From Flavobacteriales bacterium (lineage in GTDB: Bacteria; Bacteroidota; Bacteroidia; Flavobacteriales; Schleiferiaceae): a DNA stretch of 54,743 nt. The stretch lies in assembly GCA_007693635.1 (NCBI GenBank), contig REDE01000131.1:1-54743 (forward strand), written 5' to 3'. Under the pieces are notes generated by a model, which had not been told where the DNA came from, searched no databases, and was given only the letters and a program-made list of their open reading frames with translations. The translations under genes were made by a program, and so were the position numbers. Below are positions 8,344 through 19,700 of this stretch, piece after piece; the stretch's first letter is position 1, and each line of letters starts with the position of its first letter.

Positions 8344-9456
8344 TTACCAAAAAATAATCCACGCATCCGAAACAACCTCTCTGACTCTGTCGCGAACTCG
8401 CAAAGCTTCAGTTTGACCTTCAAATGAAGAGTGAATAACTCTATACACACCTTTTTCCTCAGAGAACCGAATTGACATGTTTGATTTATCCAAAGCCGTT
8501 TCTGAAATAAAACTTCTAGCCATTGCCTCAGAAGGATAACTACCTACAATAACTAGCCACTTTTTATCTGAAGGAGCCGCTTCCGCAACAGGTTTGCTAC
8601 TCTGCACGCCATCCTCCAATAATTTTGCTAAGGAATCACGCTCATAGGTTAAAGCATCAATCTCCATTTTAAAATCTTCACGAATAACGTTAATTTCACG
8701 TTGTCGTAGATTCGCCTCATCCTGAGCTTTTGCCAACTCAATTTCGGTATCTGTAAGAGCACGTTCGAGTGATAATTTATCTTTATTCGAAATAAAAACT
8801 TCTCCTCGTTTGGGTGTTGATAAGGAGTATGACAAACCCAAAGTAGGGGTTAACAGCCAATCCATACGCTCACTTCCAATGAACGCATCCAGTCGATTAT
8901 CTGTAGGTGCAAAATGAGTTAATAAACCAACATTAAAATGAAGGTTTTCATAAACCATAAATCGATATCGCACTCCTGCATTGATGATAGGTATCGGACT
9001 AAGATTTCCTAAAGGACTTGGCGCTCTAGATATCAGACGCCGAGTTGAAAGCTCATACAAGTCTGCTGAAAAAAGCATTCCACCAAGGCCAAAATCAAAT
9101 TCCAAATTGTTACGGCTGTCGACACGTAAAAACTTAAGTGCATCTAAGACTAAGGTCAAACTTCCTGATCCGTATCGACCTTCAAAAAAAACATCGTTGC
9201 TTTGACCGTGGTTAAAACCTCCGAAGATTGATGCTCGTAAACCCCAGATTTCGTTTAATCTATAATGCACATAGGCATTTACTCCAATTGGTACTCGACC
9301 ACCTTGAAAACGATTTTGCGTCATTTCAGTGTTTGGTTGAAATATCGCTCCCGTTTCAATTCCCAAAATCCAATTTGGATCTCGCTCATTTTCTTGTCCG
9401 TGCAAAACACTACTCAATACCTGAGTAAAAATAAGTAGAAATAAAATGTTTTTCAT
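8344..9456 (-). CDS. Outer-membrane beta-barrel protein with C-terminal SPOR domain
   Basis: 370 residues. Seen: a signal peptide (1-20), a barrel-like region (about 25-215) of alternating strands ending LGLSYSLS, a Glu/Leu-rich coiled coil (about 225-280), a short Ser/Ala/Pro linker, and a SPOR domain (about 295-370; KWLVIVGSYPSEAMARSF...YRVIHSSF). SPOR domains bind peptidoglycan strands lacking peptide side chains. The protein would therefore tie the outer membrane to the cell wall, as PorE/OmpA proteins do in T9SS. It has its own promoter and terminator and lies just upstream of the motor operon on the same strand. Inference: a cell-wall anchor for that machine. A general envelope role unrelated to the motor is also possible. 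Confidence 0.8.
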   Translation of the reverse strand: MKNILFLLIFTQVLSSVLHGQENERDPNWILGIETGAIFQPNTEMTQNRFQGGRVPIGVNAYVHYRLNEIWGLRASIFGGFNHGQSNDVFFEGRYGSGSLTLVLDALKFLRVDSRNNLEFDFGLGGMLFSADLYELSTRRLISRAPSPLGNLSPIPIINAGVRYRFMVYENLHFNVGLLTHFAPTDNRLDAFIGSERMDWLLTPTLGLSYSLSTPKRGEVFISNKDKLSLERALTDTEIELAKAQDEANLRQREINVIREDFKMEIDALTYERDSLAKLLEDGVQSSKPVAEAAPSDKKWLVIVGSYPSEAMARSFISETALDKSNMSIRFSEEKGVYRVIHSSFEGQTEALRVRDRVREVVSDAWIIFW

Positions 9457-9527
9457 AGGATTAATTTTTCAGCTTTCGTATAATTTGTTTTAAAACCCGT
9501 TGATTTGGTAAGTCCAAAAAGTGAACT

Positions 9528-9556
9528 CAAAGGTATGCTAAATATTTTTAATGCAA
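9528..9556 (-). promoter_or_regulatory. Promoter of the SPOR-barrel gene
   Basis: On the minus strand: TTG (9554-9556), an 18-base spacer, then TACCTTTG (9528-9535). The layout and spacing match the promoter of the motor operon, which supports joint expression. Confidence 0.6.
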
Positions 9557-9618
9557 TAATATCTCTCTGTAAATTACAAATGAATAAAATTCCATTTCCT
9601 GAAACAAACTTTTGAACG

Positions 9619-9626
9619 TAGTTTTG
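9619..9626 (+). promoter_or_regulatory. Probable -7 box for tig (TAGTTTTG)
   Basis: Matches TAnnTTTG, 27 bases before the tig start. No TTG box is present at the standard distance. Confidence 0.4.
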
Positions 9627-9653
9627 CCTTCATTTTGAAAACCAACATATAAC

Positions 9654-10988
9654 ATGAAAGTATCTCAGCGCCAAATAGATGAGCTTCACAACATCATCAG
9701 CATTGAAATTGAAAATGCCGACTACCAAGAAAAAGTAGACGAAAAACTTAAAGAATACCGTAAACGCGCCAACGTTCCAGGTTTCCGCCCTGGCAAGGTG
9801 CCTATGGGAATGATCCAAAAACAGTATGGTAAAGCCATTATGTTTGATGAAATCAACGAAATGCTGAGTATTGAGCTGAGTCGTTACATTCAAGATGAAA
9901 AAATCCGCACAATCGGGAACCCCATACCCGTACCAAGCGACGATATCGATTGGGATACCGATGCACCAAAAACTTTTGAGTTTGAAATTGGTATCGAACC
10001 AAAAATGGAGATTGAACTCGACAAACTAAAGGGTATTTCCCAAATTGAAATTGAAATTAGCGACAAAGATGTAACTGAAGAGGTGGAAAACTTTGGTCGT
10101 CGCTACGGGAAAATGGAAGATGTTGAAGTTGCCGAAAGAGAAGATTTCCTCCAAGGAAAATACATTGCTTGCGACGCCAAAGGCAACACGATTTCCGAAG
10201 GGGAAGAAAATGCACTAGAACGTAACGGCAATCTGCCTCTTCGCACACTTACAGACAAAGCCGCGAAAAATTGGGTTGGCAAGAAAGCTGGTGAAAAAGA
10301 TGTGCTTAACCTCGATAAGGATATACAAAAAGGATACAACGAAGCATCCATTACTGGGTTTGAGGCGGAACAACTAGAAAACCAACGCCATTTCGTTTTC
10401 GAAATTGAAAAAATCTCACGTCTTAATCCCGCTGAATTAAACGAAGAGTTGTTTGAACAAGTATTCGGTAAAGATGGCCTCAAAACAGAGGATGAACTTC
10501 GTGAATTCTTGAAAAATCAACTTTTAGCAGAGTACGACAACCAGACAAAACAGTACATGTTTAATCAGGTGTACGAAAAGTTGATGGAGTTGGAAGTTAG
10601 CCTTCCTGAAAATTTCATCAAAAAACTCATTTCCAGCGGAGAGCAGCCTACACCAGAAGAAGACTACCCTGCAGTGTTTCGAATGCTTAAATGGCAACTA
10701 ATCCGCGATTTCATTTTAGAGAAAAATGAGGTCTTCATCGACGAAAAAAGCATTGAAGAAGCCATGAAACAACGCTTGGCAAAGCAGTTTCAACTTCCCG
10801 GTAATGCGGGAGATATGGACGAACTCCTGACTTCTATCGCCAAACAAGCCCTTCAGAAAGAAGAAGAGCGTAGCAAAATCATCGACGACCTTATGGTTGG
10901 CCACTTGATCAGTATTTTCGACGCGCAAGTAAAAGCAAAGAAAAAAACCATGAAGTGGGACGACTTCGTGGAAATGGCTTCTAAATAA
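9654..10988 (+). CDS. tig: Trigger factor, ribosome-associated chaperone
   Basis: Binds at the ribosome exit tunnel and shelters new proteins. The N-terminal ribosome-binding domain carries the trigger-factor signature at about residues 35-55 (VPGFRPGKVPMGMIQKQYG; the family pattern is GFRxGxxP). A middle PPIase/FKBP-like region (about 150-245) and a long helical C-terminal chaperone region follow. The length of 444 fits the family. Like other Bacteroidota trigger factors, the PPIase part looks degenerate. It heads tig-clpP-clpX, a classic gene order linking folding to proteolysis, but a hairpin terminator separates it from clpP. Confidence 0.95.
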   Translation: MKVSQRQIDELHNIISIEIENADYQEKVDEKLKEYRKRANVPGFRPGKVPMGMIQKQYGKAIMFDEINEMLSIELSRYIQDEKIRTIGNPIPVPSDDIDWDTDAPKTFEFEIGIEPKMEIELDKLKGISQIEIEISDKDVTEEVENFGRRYGKMEDVEVAEREDFLQGKYIACDAKGNTISEGEENALERNGNLPLRTLTDKAAKNWVGKKAGEKDVLNLDKDIQKGYNEASITGFEAEQLENQRHFVFEIEKISRLNPAELNEELFEQVFGKDGLKTEDELREFLKNQLLAEYDNQTKQYMFNQVYEKLMELEVSLPENFIKKLISSGEQPTPEEDYPAVFRMLKWQLIRDFILEKNEVFIDEKSIEEAMKQRLAKQFQLPGNAGDMDELLTSIAKQALQKEEERSKIIDDLMVGHLISIFDAQVKAKKKTMKWDDFVEMASK

Positions 10989-11035
10989 TAAATTTCGGGG
11001 TTGGTTGTCGTCAATTCCGCAATTGTCTAGCACAT

Positions 11036-11078
11036 CAACCCGAAGTGAACCAGCGTTAACTTCGGGTTGATTAGTTTT
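11036..11078 (+). terminator. Terminator/attenuator between tig and clpP
   Basis: An 11-bp perfect stem (11036-11046 with 11059-11069) is followed by ATTAGTTTT. The left arm could also pair with TCGGGGTTG at about 10994-11002, just after the tig stop, so an alternative fold is possible. Confidence 0.75.
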
Positions 11079-11170
11079 AGCATACTCACAACTTTCAACC
11101 AATTTTACTGTTTAATATTGGTTCATATATTTACCCGCTCAAAACGCAAACAATCTTAATACCAAATAAT

Positions 11171-11842
11171 ATGGATTTCGGAAAAGAATTTCAGCAGTAC
11201 GCAGTAAAACATCACGGCATCAGTAGCCTGCACGTAGGAAGCTACATTACCTCATCGATGACTCCCTACATCATTGAAGAACGTCAAATGAACGTTGCTC
11301 AAATGGACGTATTTTCTCGTTTAATGATGGATCGCATCATTTTCTTAGGAACTGGCATCAATGATCAAGTCGCAAATATCGTTGAAGCACAGCTATTGTT
11401 CCTTGAATCTGTAGATGCTAAAAAAGACATTCAGATATATCTAAACTCACCCGGAGGCTCTGTGTATGCAGGTTTGGGTATTTATGACACCATGCAAGTT
11501 GTAGCTCCAGATGTTGCCACAATTTGTACAGGCATCGCCGCCTCAATGGCAGCCGTTCTTCTATGTGCCGGTCAAAACGGAAAACGCACTGCGCTTCCCC
11601 ACTCACGCGTAATGATCCATCAGCCCCTAGGCGGAGCTCAAGGTCAGGCCTCGGATATTGCTATTACTGCCAGAGAAATTCTCAAACTCAAAAATGAACT
11701 CTACGAAATCATAGCTAATCACTCTGGCCAACCATTCGAAAAAATTGAGCAGGACAGCGACCGCGATTACTGGATGATTGCCGCTGAAGCAAAAGAATAC
11801 GGAATGATCGACGAAGTACTGACTTCAAAACGCGGAAAATAA
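11171..11842 (+). CDS. clpP: ATP-dependent Clp protease proteolytic subunit
   Basis: Serine peptidase that forms the two-ring proteolytic chamber working with ClpX (and ClpA/C). The catalytic triad is visible: Ser125 in GIAASMAA, His150 in MIHQPLGG and Asp199 in DRDYWM, with the same spacing as in E. coli ClpP. The length of 223 fits. The first ~20 residues are a short, variable lead that may be processed. It lies 11 bases before clpX in the same operon. Confidence 0.96.
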   Translation: MDFGKEFQQYAVKHHGISSLHVGSYITSSMTPYIIEERQMNVAQMDVFSRLMMDRIIFLGTGINDQVANIVEAQLLFLESVDAKKDIQIYLNSPGGSVYAGLGIYDTMQVVAPDVATICTGIAASMAAVLLCAGQNGKRTALPHSRVMIHQPLGGAQGQASDIAITAREILKLKNELYEIIANHSGQPFEKIEQDSDRDYWMIAAEAKEYGMIDEVLTSKRGK

Positions 11843-11853
11843 GCGAACTTACC

Positions 11854-13101
11854 ATGTCGAAGAAAAACCTACACTGCTCCTTTTGCGGAAGAGACAAAAA
11901 AGATACCCGAATGTTGATCGCCGGAATCAATGCGCATATCTGCGACGATTGTATTTCACAAGGCTACCACATTGTCAATGAAGAACTAGGAGGTTCTGCT
12001 AATTCAAAAGCTAAGGCCTTTTCTAATAATGATGTCAATTTACTTCGCCCAAGTGAAATTAAACATCACCTAGATCAATACGTCATTGGTCAAGATGAAG
12101 CTAAAAAAGTTTTGTCGGTGGCTGTGTATAATCATTATAAGCGCCTCATCTACAAAGGAAGTAATGAAGTAGAAATTGAGAAGTCCAACATCATCATGGT
12201 TGGCGAAACCGGAACCGGAAAAACCTTATTGGCGCGGAGTATAGCCCGCCTTTTAGATGTTCCTTTTACGATCGTAGACGCCACTGTTCTAACCGAAGCA
12301 GGTTACGTTGGCGAGGATGTGGAAAGCATCCTCTCACGATTGCTTCAGGCAGCTAATTACGATGTTAAAGCTGCGGAGCGAGGAATAGTTTTCATCGACG
12401 AAATTGATAAAATAGCCCGTAAAAGCGACAATCCGTCCATCACCCGAGACGTATCTGGAGAAGGGGTCCAACAAGCAATGTTGAAACTCTTGGAAGGATC
12501 AAAGGTCAACGTACCTCCTCAGGGCGGCCGAAAACACCCCGACCAAAAGTTTGTGGAAGTAGATACTTCCAATATTCTCTTTATTGCCGGTGGAGCTTTC
12601 GACGGAATTACAAGACATATTGCCAGAAGGTTAAATACCTCCTCCGTTGGATTTCAGAATCACAAGGAAAATGCTAGCACAATAGACAAAGAAAATCTAC
12701 TGAAATATGTAACTCCTCAAGATATTAAGTCCTTCGGCTTAATTCCTGAACTCATAGGTAGAATGCCCGTGCTTTCTTATCTGAATCCACTAGATGCTGC
12801 CGCACTAAAAGCCATTCTCACCGAACCTAAAAACGCCATCATCAAGCAATACACCGCACTCTTCGACATGGATGGTGTTGCGTTGGAAGTCCCGGAAGAA
12901 ACGCTTGAATTTATTGTTTCAAAGGCCGTTGAATTTAAACTGGGCGCTCGTGGATTGCGATCTATCTGCGAAAGTATCTTAACTGATGCCATGTTTAATT
13001 TACCCGATAACACCGACGAAAAAAGCTTTGTGCTTTCAAAGAAATATGCCGAAGAAAGCTTCTCTAGGCATGCGAAGGAAAAATTTCGCTTTGCGTCATA
13101 A
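11854..13101 (+). CDS. clpX: ATP-dependent Clp protease ATP-binding subunit ClpX
   Basis: AAA+ unfoldase that recognises tagged proteins and feeds them to ClpP. Seen: an N-terminal C4 zinc finger (Cys8, Cys11, Cys30, Cys33), Walker A at 117-124 (GETGTGKT), Walker B around 178-185 (IVFIDEID), and the AAA+ lid and small domain to residue 415. Walker A has Glu where most ClpX proteins have Pro as second residue (GPTGSGKT). This changes the loop but not the Lys/Thr that contact the nucleotide. Length is normal. Confidence 0.97.
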   Translation: MSKKNLHCSFCGRDKKDTRMLIAGINAHICDDCISQGYHIVNEELGGSANSKAKAFSNNDVNLLRPSEIKHHLDQYVIGQDEAKKVLSVAVYNHYKRLIYKGSNEVEIEKSNIIMVGETGTGKTLLARSIARLLDVPFTIVDATVLTEAGYVGEDVESILSRLLQAANYDVKAAERGIVFIDEIDKIARKSDNPSITRDVSGEGVQQAMLKLLEGSKVNVPPQGGRKHPDQKFVEVDTSNILFIAGGAFDGITRHIARRLNTSSVGFQNHKENASTIDKENLLKYVTPQDIKSFGLIPELIGRMPVLSYLNPLDAAALKAILTEPKNAIIKQYTALFDMDGVALEVPEETLEFIVSKAVEFKLGARGLRSICESILTDAMFNLPDNTDEKSFVLSKKYAEESFSRHAKEKFRFAS

Positions 13102-13740
13102 CTACATTGAACTCGAGAGTCGAACTTTTCCTTAAATTGACTTCGCACAGGAGGTCGTTTAAAACTGAACTCCTATAGTGGCTTTTTAAGATCACTGAAT
13201 GGAAAGTGACGATAACAACGGCAATTAATGCCAAACAAATCATCAATCAGCAATTACAAGTGCTTGTCCGAAATATTGGTCATTCAGTTGTAATTGCTGA
13301 TTTTGCTTTTGGTCTATTACTTAAATCGTCTCGGCAAAACAAAAATCATTCGAGGATTAAGAAAATTATCAGAAGATATCAATCACAAAATAACTAAAAT
13401 GCAACGAATATACAGGTATTGTTTGCGCTAGATAAATGTCAAATACAATACCTTAATCCTGTAACCAAAATTCGCTATAAAACCATACATTTGTGTGTTG
13501 ATTTTTATTTAAGAAACCAGTTTAATCTACTCACACTTACACGTACTCTGACGTTAAGATTGGAAGCTGGATAGTTTGGAGAGGTTCAAATTGATGATTC
13601 TTTATTGAATACAACCAAAGAAAACAAGCTTTTGAGCTTATACTAAAACTCAAGTACAAAAGCGTGTCTCGAACAAACTGCCTAAGCCTTTGGTCTGTGT
13701 TGAAGAATGATATGTGTTATAACATTATAAATTCGCAGGA
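13102..13740 (+). other. Intergenic region of 639 bases after clpX
   Basis: No convincing gene. A 63-codon frame at 13206-13397 has no start context or recognisable features and overlaps a long inverted repeat (listed separately). A weaker 9-bp inverted repeat lies at 13414-13422/13445-13453. No tRNA fold or clear promoter for the large downstream gene was found. Confidence 0.5.
13245..13302. repeat. 15-bp perfect inverted repeat (hairpin) downstream of clpX
   Basis: 13245-13259 is the exact reverse complement of 13288-13302, with a 28-base loop; a T-rich stretch follows (TTTTGCTTTT). It may be a weak terminator of the clpX transcript or a relic of a small mobile repeat. There is no other copy that I noticed in the window. 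Confidence 0.7.
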
Positions 13741-16700
13741 GTGAAAAAGACGATTATTATACGCTCTATTTTTAGTCGATTTGTGTTTTTCACAGTCATT
13801 TTATTATCCCAGCTTTTTGGGGGTGTAATTCGCGCACAATGCACTTATACCATAAGCTGGGGTGGCGGCACTATAGGTCAGGCTACAACCACGCCGGCGC
13901 TCTTATCGGCCGGAGCATGGGCGGGTGAGTTTGCTCCTGTAAACATACTAGATCCTGGAATTTATACATTTAGCTCTTCTACTGCTACCGACTACTTAAC
14001 CTTCACCACCAACACCAATGTCGTAATTAATCACGGAGCATCTCCATTAACCGTTACCGTTAACACCCCCGGCCAATATCGTGTCCATATAGCAGCTAAT
14101 GCTTTATGTGCAACTTCCAATATTGCTCGAAACATATTTGGAGTGTACAATGGCCCCCCTATTCCTCCTTCTAACAATGACGCTGGAGTATCACAAATGA
14201 CCAATCCCCTTAGTTTTTGCTCCGGTCTAAATTCCGTGGTTCTTCGGGTTGAAAATTTTGGTTTAAATACCATTGATTCGGTTTTGCTAAACTGGCAAAT
14301 CAATGCTGGACCAGTAAATTCGGTATGGGTCAATGGCCCAATAAATCCCTCACCTAGTCTGAACTTTTTAGATGTACCCATTGGCACTGTTAACGTTCCG
14401 GCTGCAGGGATTAGTCTTGTAGCGTGGACCTCCCTTCCCAATGGCGTTCAAGATACCATAAATTCCAACGACACGCTTTCCATCCTTAACGCTACGGGAT
14501 CAATAAGTGGGACATACACCATCAACTCTACCTTACCAACAGGTGGGGTCAACTTTAATTCATTTACAGCTTTTGCAAACGAAGTAAACAGCAACGGAAT
14601 ATGCGGGCCGGTTGTAGTAAATGTTGCCCCGGGAGGAGCTCCCTACATTGAACAAGTCGTTTTTGATGAAATCACTGGGATGTCGGCAATCAACACCATA
14701 ACCATTAACGGAAACGGCAATACGCTTCGGTTTAGCGCTGTAAGCAATGCAGCTCAAGCAACACTCACCTTAGAAGGAACCGATCATTTAATCATCAACA
14801 ACTTAATTATCGAAGCAGTTGGCAATTTTGTCGGCTGGGGCGTTCATTTATATAATCAAGCAGACAGCAACCGATTTAACGGCTGTACTGTACGCTCGTC
14901 AGAGACACAGGCTTCTATAAATTTCGCGGGATTTGTCTTTTCCGGCGCACAAAACAACATTAATATCTTGGGGGCAACGGGGAATTACAATGTTATTGAA
15001 AACTGCACCATTGAAGGAGGCTTTAATGGAATTACCATCAACGGGGAAAATGCAACAAGCCCTGGATTAGGTAATGTTTTTCGCAACAATGTTATTCGTG
15101 ATTTCTTTAATGCAGGGATTTTAGTAAGACAACAATCCCAAATGGAGTTATCTTTCAACGACATAAGCAGAGCAACTAGACAAAATGGAAATGTTTTTTA
15201 TGGTTTATTTATAAATGGAAGAGCGGATGGTTTGATCATTAATGCCAACCGAATTCACTCTCCTCGATCATTAAACATAACGAACTCCGCAGCATATTAT
15301 GGAATCTTTGTAACTGGAACTCAAATCAACCCCGGCTTTGAAGGAATAATTTCCAATAATTTAATCTACAACTTCAACGGTACATCCAGCATTTTTGGGA
15401 TTACACTAAGCGGGGCTGGTGCTCAAGGCTGGAAAGTTTTACACAATACCATCATTTTTGATAAACCGAGCCTTAGCACCAATTTTACATCCCGAGGGAT
15501 ATTCATTTCTGGATTAGGTAATGCGCTGGAAATAAAGAATAATCTGCTTTATTTGGATGCTCCGAATCTAATTCAACATATGATTCACGCAAACAATACT
15601 TCGGCGAGTGTTGACATAGATAATAATGCTTTCTATACCGGCACGACCAATGCCAATGTTGGATTCCGAAGCGCATTAAATTATGCGACCTTGGCAGCAT
15701 GGCAAACGACGGGATTTGATGTAAACGGAATTTTTACCGATCCTATTTTTAACGCTACTGTGGGCGCAAGCGATTTTTATAGACCTACGTCGTCCTTGCT
15801 TATTGGAGCCGGTCAAAATTTATTGGGTTTAGTAGACGAGGATATTGAGTCTGCTTCCCGACTCACTAGTCCAGACCCTGGAGCATTTAATATTGTGAAT
15901 CTGGTTTCCGCTCTTGATGCCGGTGTTCAAAGTTTGGAATTCCCTACAGATTTATGCAGCGACACGACGAATCTCATTTTTAGAATTCGAAATTACGGAT
16001 CCGTCATCATCGATAGTGTACAGCTATCTTGGCAAGTCAACAACGGCCCCGTTGCTACCCAATGGTTTAATGGTCCTATAGACACGAATGGCGGATTAAA
16101 TCCCCCATTTATTGATGTAACTGTAGGTCCCGCTTCGGGATTCATAGCCTTAACCTCATCCGATATTAAAGCGTGGACCTCACTTCCAAATAATCAAGCC
16201 GACTCTAACAACGTCAATGATACACTGCAAACCACGCTTTCCCGATTCATGTCAGGCACTTTTACGATAAACCCCACTCAGCCAACTGGCGGCACCAATT
16301 TTAATAGTTTTACTGATTTTGCTGATGAGGTAAATACCAACGGTATTTGTGGGCCGGTAATAATCAATGTAGCACCTGGAAGCCCTACCTTCAATGAGAA
16401 AATTATACTCAACCAAATTAATGGTATGTCGGCAATAAATACCATAACCATAAATGGAAATGGAAACACATTAAACCATAGCGGATTTAATATAAACGAC
16501 AGAGTAACACTTAGCTTAGTAGGAACCGATCATTTAACGATCGATAGTTTGATTATTCAAGCCAGCGGGAGTTTTGGATGGGCTTTACATTTACTCAACA
16601 TCGCCGACTCAAACACCTTTACTAGATGTTCATTTATTGTTGACAAAACCGTTACCAACAACAATTTTTTTGGCGTAGTATTAAATAACGGCACAACAAA

Positions 16701-19700
16701 TGCATTCCAATTTGGATTAGCCTCAAATTATAATACGTTTGAAAATTGCTTTTTCGACGGAGGGTCCTCGAATATTGTATTAAATGGCGAAAGCACAGTA
16801 ATACCGGCCGTAGGAAATACCGTGCGCAATTGCACACTATTAAATGGTAGAAGTGAAGCTATTAGAGTTAGATCTCAAGACCAATTAACCTTAGAGTTTA
16901 ATGACATTAGCAGGCCTGAAAGACCCAATTTTCAATTCAATGGGATTTTTATAAATAATGTAATCACAAATTCTGTCATACGCGGAAACCGTATTCACAC
17001 CTTAATTGATCCCTCCTCCACAGTAAATACTGGTGCAACAGGAGTATTTTTTTCAACCACGTCAGGATCGCAGAACGCTCCTAACCTAGTAGCTAACAAT
17101 CTTTTGTACAATTTCAATAACCGAGGAATCACCCGGGGAATTATCTTCTCCGGCTCAGCAGCTCGAACCTTTGTTTTACATAATAGTATAATTCTGGATA
17201 ATCCTAAGTTTAATAATTTGATTGTTGTAGAAGGGATCTCAATTTTGTCAACAATCCCGACTGTAGAAGATATTGATATAAAGAACAATCTAATTTACTT
17301 AGGGTCAAGCACCTCCGCACAGAGAGCCCTGTTTTTTGGAAACGGATTTAACAAGTTTAACCTTGTCGACAACAACGCTTTTTATTTGGTAAATAATCAA
17401 GGTAATATTGCACGAGTAGGCGCTACCGACTACGCAACCTTGACCAATTGGCAAACCACTGGTGCAGACATAAACGGAAATTTCGCCGACCCGCTCTTTC
17501 TTGCAGTTCCCGCTACAAGCGACTTCTACCGACCCACCGAAACCCTACTTCAAGGAACCGGACAAAACGTATTTAGCCTCGTTCCTGCAGATATCGAATT
17601 AAGTCCACGCTCTGCAACGCCAGACCCCGGAGCCTTCAATATGATCATCCCTTGCGATACCGCGCCCGATCTGCCTACACCTTTTAATCTTAGTGAGGTC
17701 GTTTGCTCCGGATCCAATGCCGTTATACGACTCATTCCCGATTCCAATGCATCATCTTACGAATGGCTTTTACCAGCGGGTTGGATAGGCGCCAGTACCT
17801 CAGATACCATAGCAATAAGCGGGATTGTCAATTCCGATACCATAAGGGTCTTTGCCTTAAACCCCTGTGGCAACTCCGACACCCTTAGCATCCCTTTAGA
17901 CATCCTGCAAACTCAACTTCTTCAGGCAGATACCACGATTTGTTTCGGGGATAGTTTGACTCTGGATTTAGCCATTGTACCCGAGCCGGGCACTACAATA
18001 AGCTGGACGCACGGCCCAACATCTCCAAATATCGTTGTTGGCCCGTCAGTCACTACAACCTACAGGGTGAATTTAACCCGCAACGGCATTACTTGCTCGG
18101 ATAGCATTACCATAAATGTCATTCCCCCTGACACTACACTCATGACCATCACAGCTTGCGACTCCTTCTTTTGGCCCGCTACAAGCCAAGTTTATACCAT
18201 CAGTGGATTGTATACCGAGACGCTGCTAAACAGTTTGGGGTGTGATTCAATTGTTAGCCTCGACCTTAGCATAAACTCCAGCGACTCTGTAAACATTAGT
18301 ATTACCGAATGCGATAGTTATCTCTGGCCCGCAAATAACCAAACCTATACCTCGAGTGGGGTTTTCTCCGCTACGCTTTCGAATACCAATGGTTGTGATT
18401 CTATCGTAATCCTGAATTTGACCATCATACCTTCAGACAGCATTTTCCAACAAATTACGGTATGTGATACCTACACATGGCCGGCAAACAATCAAACGTA
18501 CACCACAACCGGACAGTTTTTTGAAACCTTTACAAAGAGCAATGGCTGCGATTCCGTTGTGGTATTAAATCTTAGCGTGAATCCCTCACACGTGGTAACG
18601 CAAAACATTGCCGCTTGCGATAGCTTTGTATGGTCGGCAAACAATCAAGTCTATAGCATTTCCGGAACGTACATAGACACCCTTAGCAGTTCATTGGGCT
18701 GTGACAGCGTCGTGATTTTAAATCTCACCATCTCTACGGCCAATAGCAGCTCGGTAAACATCACCGCCTGCGACAGCTATTTGTGGCCGGCAAATAATCA
18801 AACCTATACTGTGTCAGGGATATATAACGCCGTTCTCACCAATATCGGCGGGTGTGACAGTACCGTTACACTCAATCTTAGCATTGAAAGCTCCGACTCA
18901 ATTTTTACTACACAAACTGCTTGTGAAGTCTACACTTGGCCTATTAACAACCAAACCTATACGACTTCCGGGATTTACTCAACAAGCTTTACTAAAAGCA
19001 ATGGCTGCGACTCGGTAATCGTTTTGAACCTAACTATTCACCCAACATTTAACCTTAGCCAAAATCAATCGGCTTGCGTCAGCTATACCTGGCCGGTTAA
19101 TAATCAAGTCTATACCTTGAGTGGGATTTACACTGATACATTAATCACAATAAATGGTTGTGATAGTATCATTACTCTAGATTTAACGATAAACCCTGCA
19201 TCAACAGGTACAGAAAACATCACAGCGTGTGGAAGCTATTTCTGGTTTGCCAGTGGTCAAACCTATACCTCTCCAGGCATTTACACCGCAACCTTAACCA
19301 ATTCCAACGGCTGCGACAGTACCGTAACCCTGAATCTCAGCATTAATCCGATAGATACTGTGGTTACATCCATAACCGCTTGCGACAGCTATCAATGGCC
19401 GGTTACGAATTTCATCTATACCGGCAGCGGGACTTACGTTGAAGTACTTACAAACTCACTGGGCTGTGATTCCGTAATGATTTTAAACTTAACAATAAGC
19501 CAAAGTGATTCCATCGTACAGAGCATCTCTGCGTGCAACCAATTTACTTGGAGCGAGACAGGACTAACCTACACCGTGTCGGGGATTTATTCGGCAAATT
19601 ATACCAGCTCTGCTGGATGTGATTCGTCACATTACCTCATTTTAACCATCAATGAAGCCTTTAGTCGACAGATTGAAGTCGTGGCTTGCGATGAGTATTT

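Noticed and set aside
13206-13397. 63-codon frame after clpX
   Set aside because: No start context or recognisable features, and it overlaps a perfect inverted repeat.
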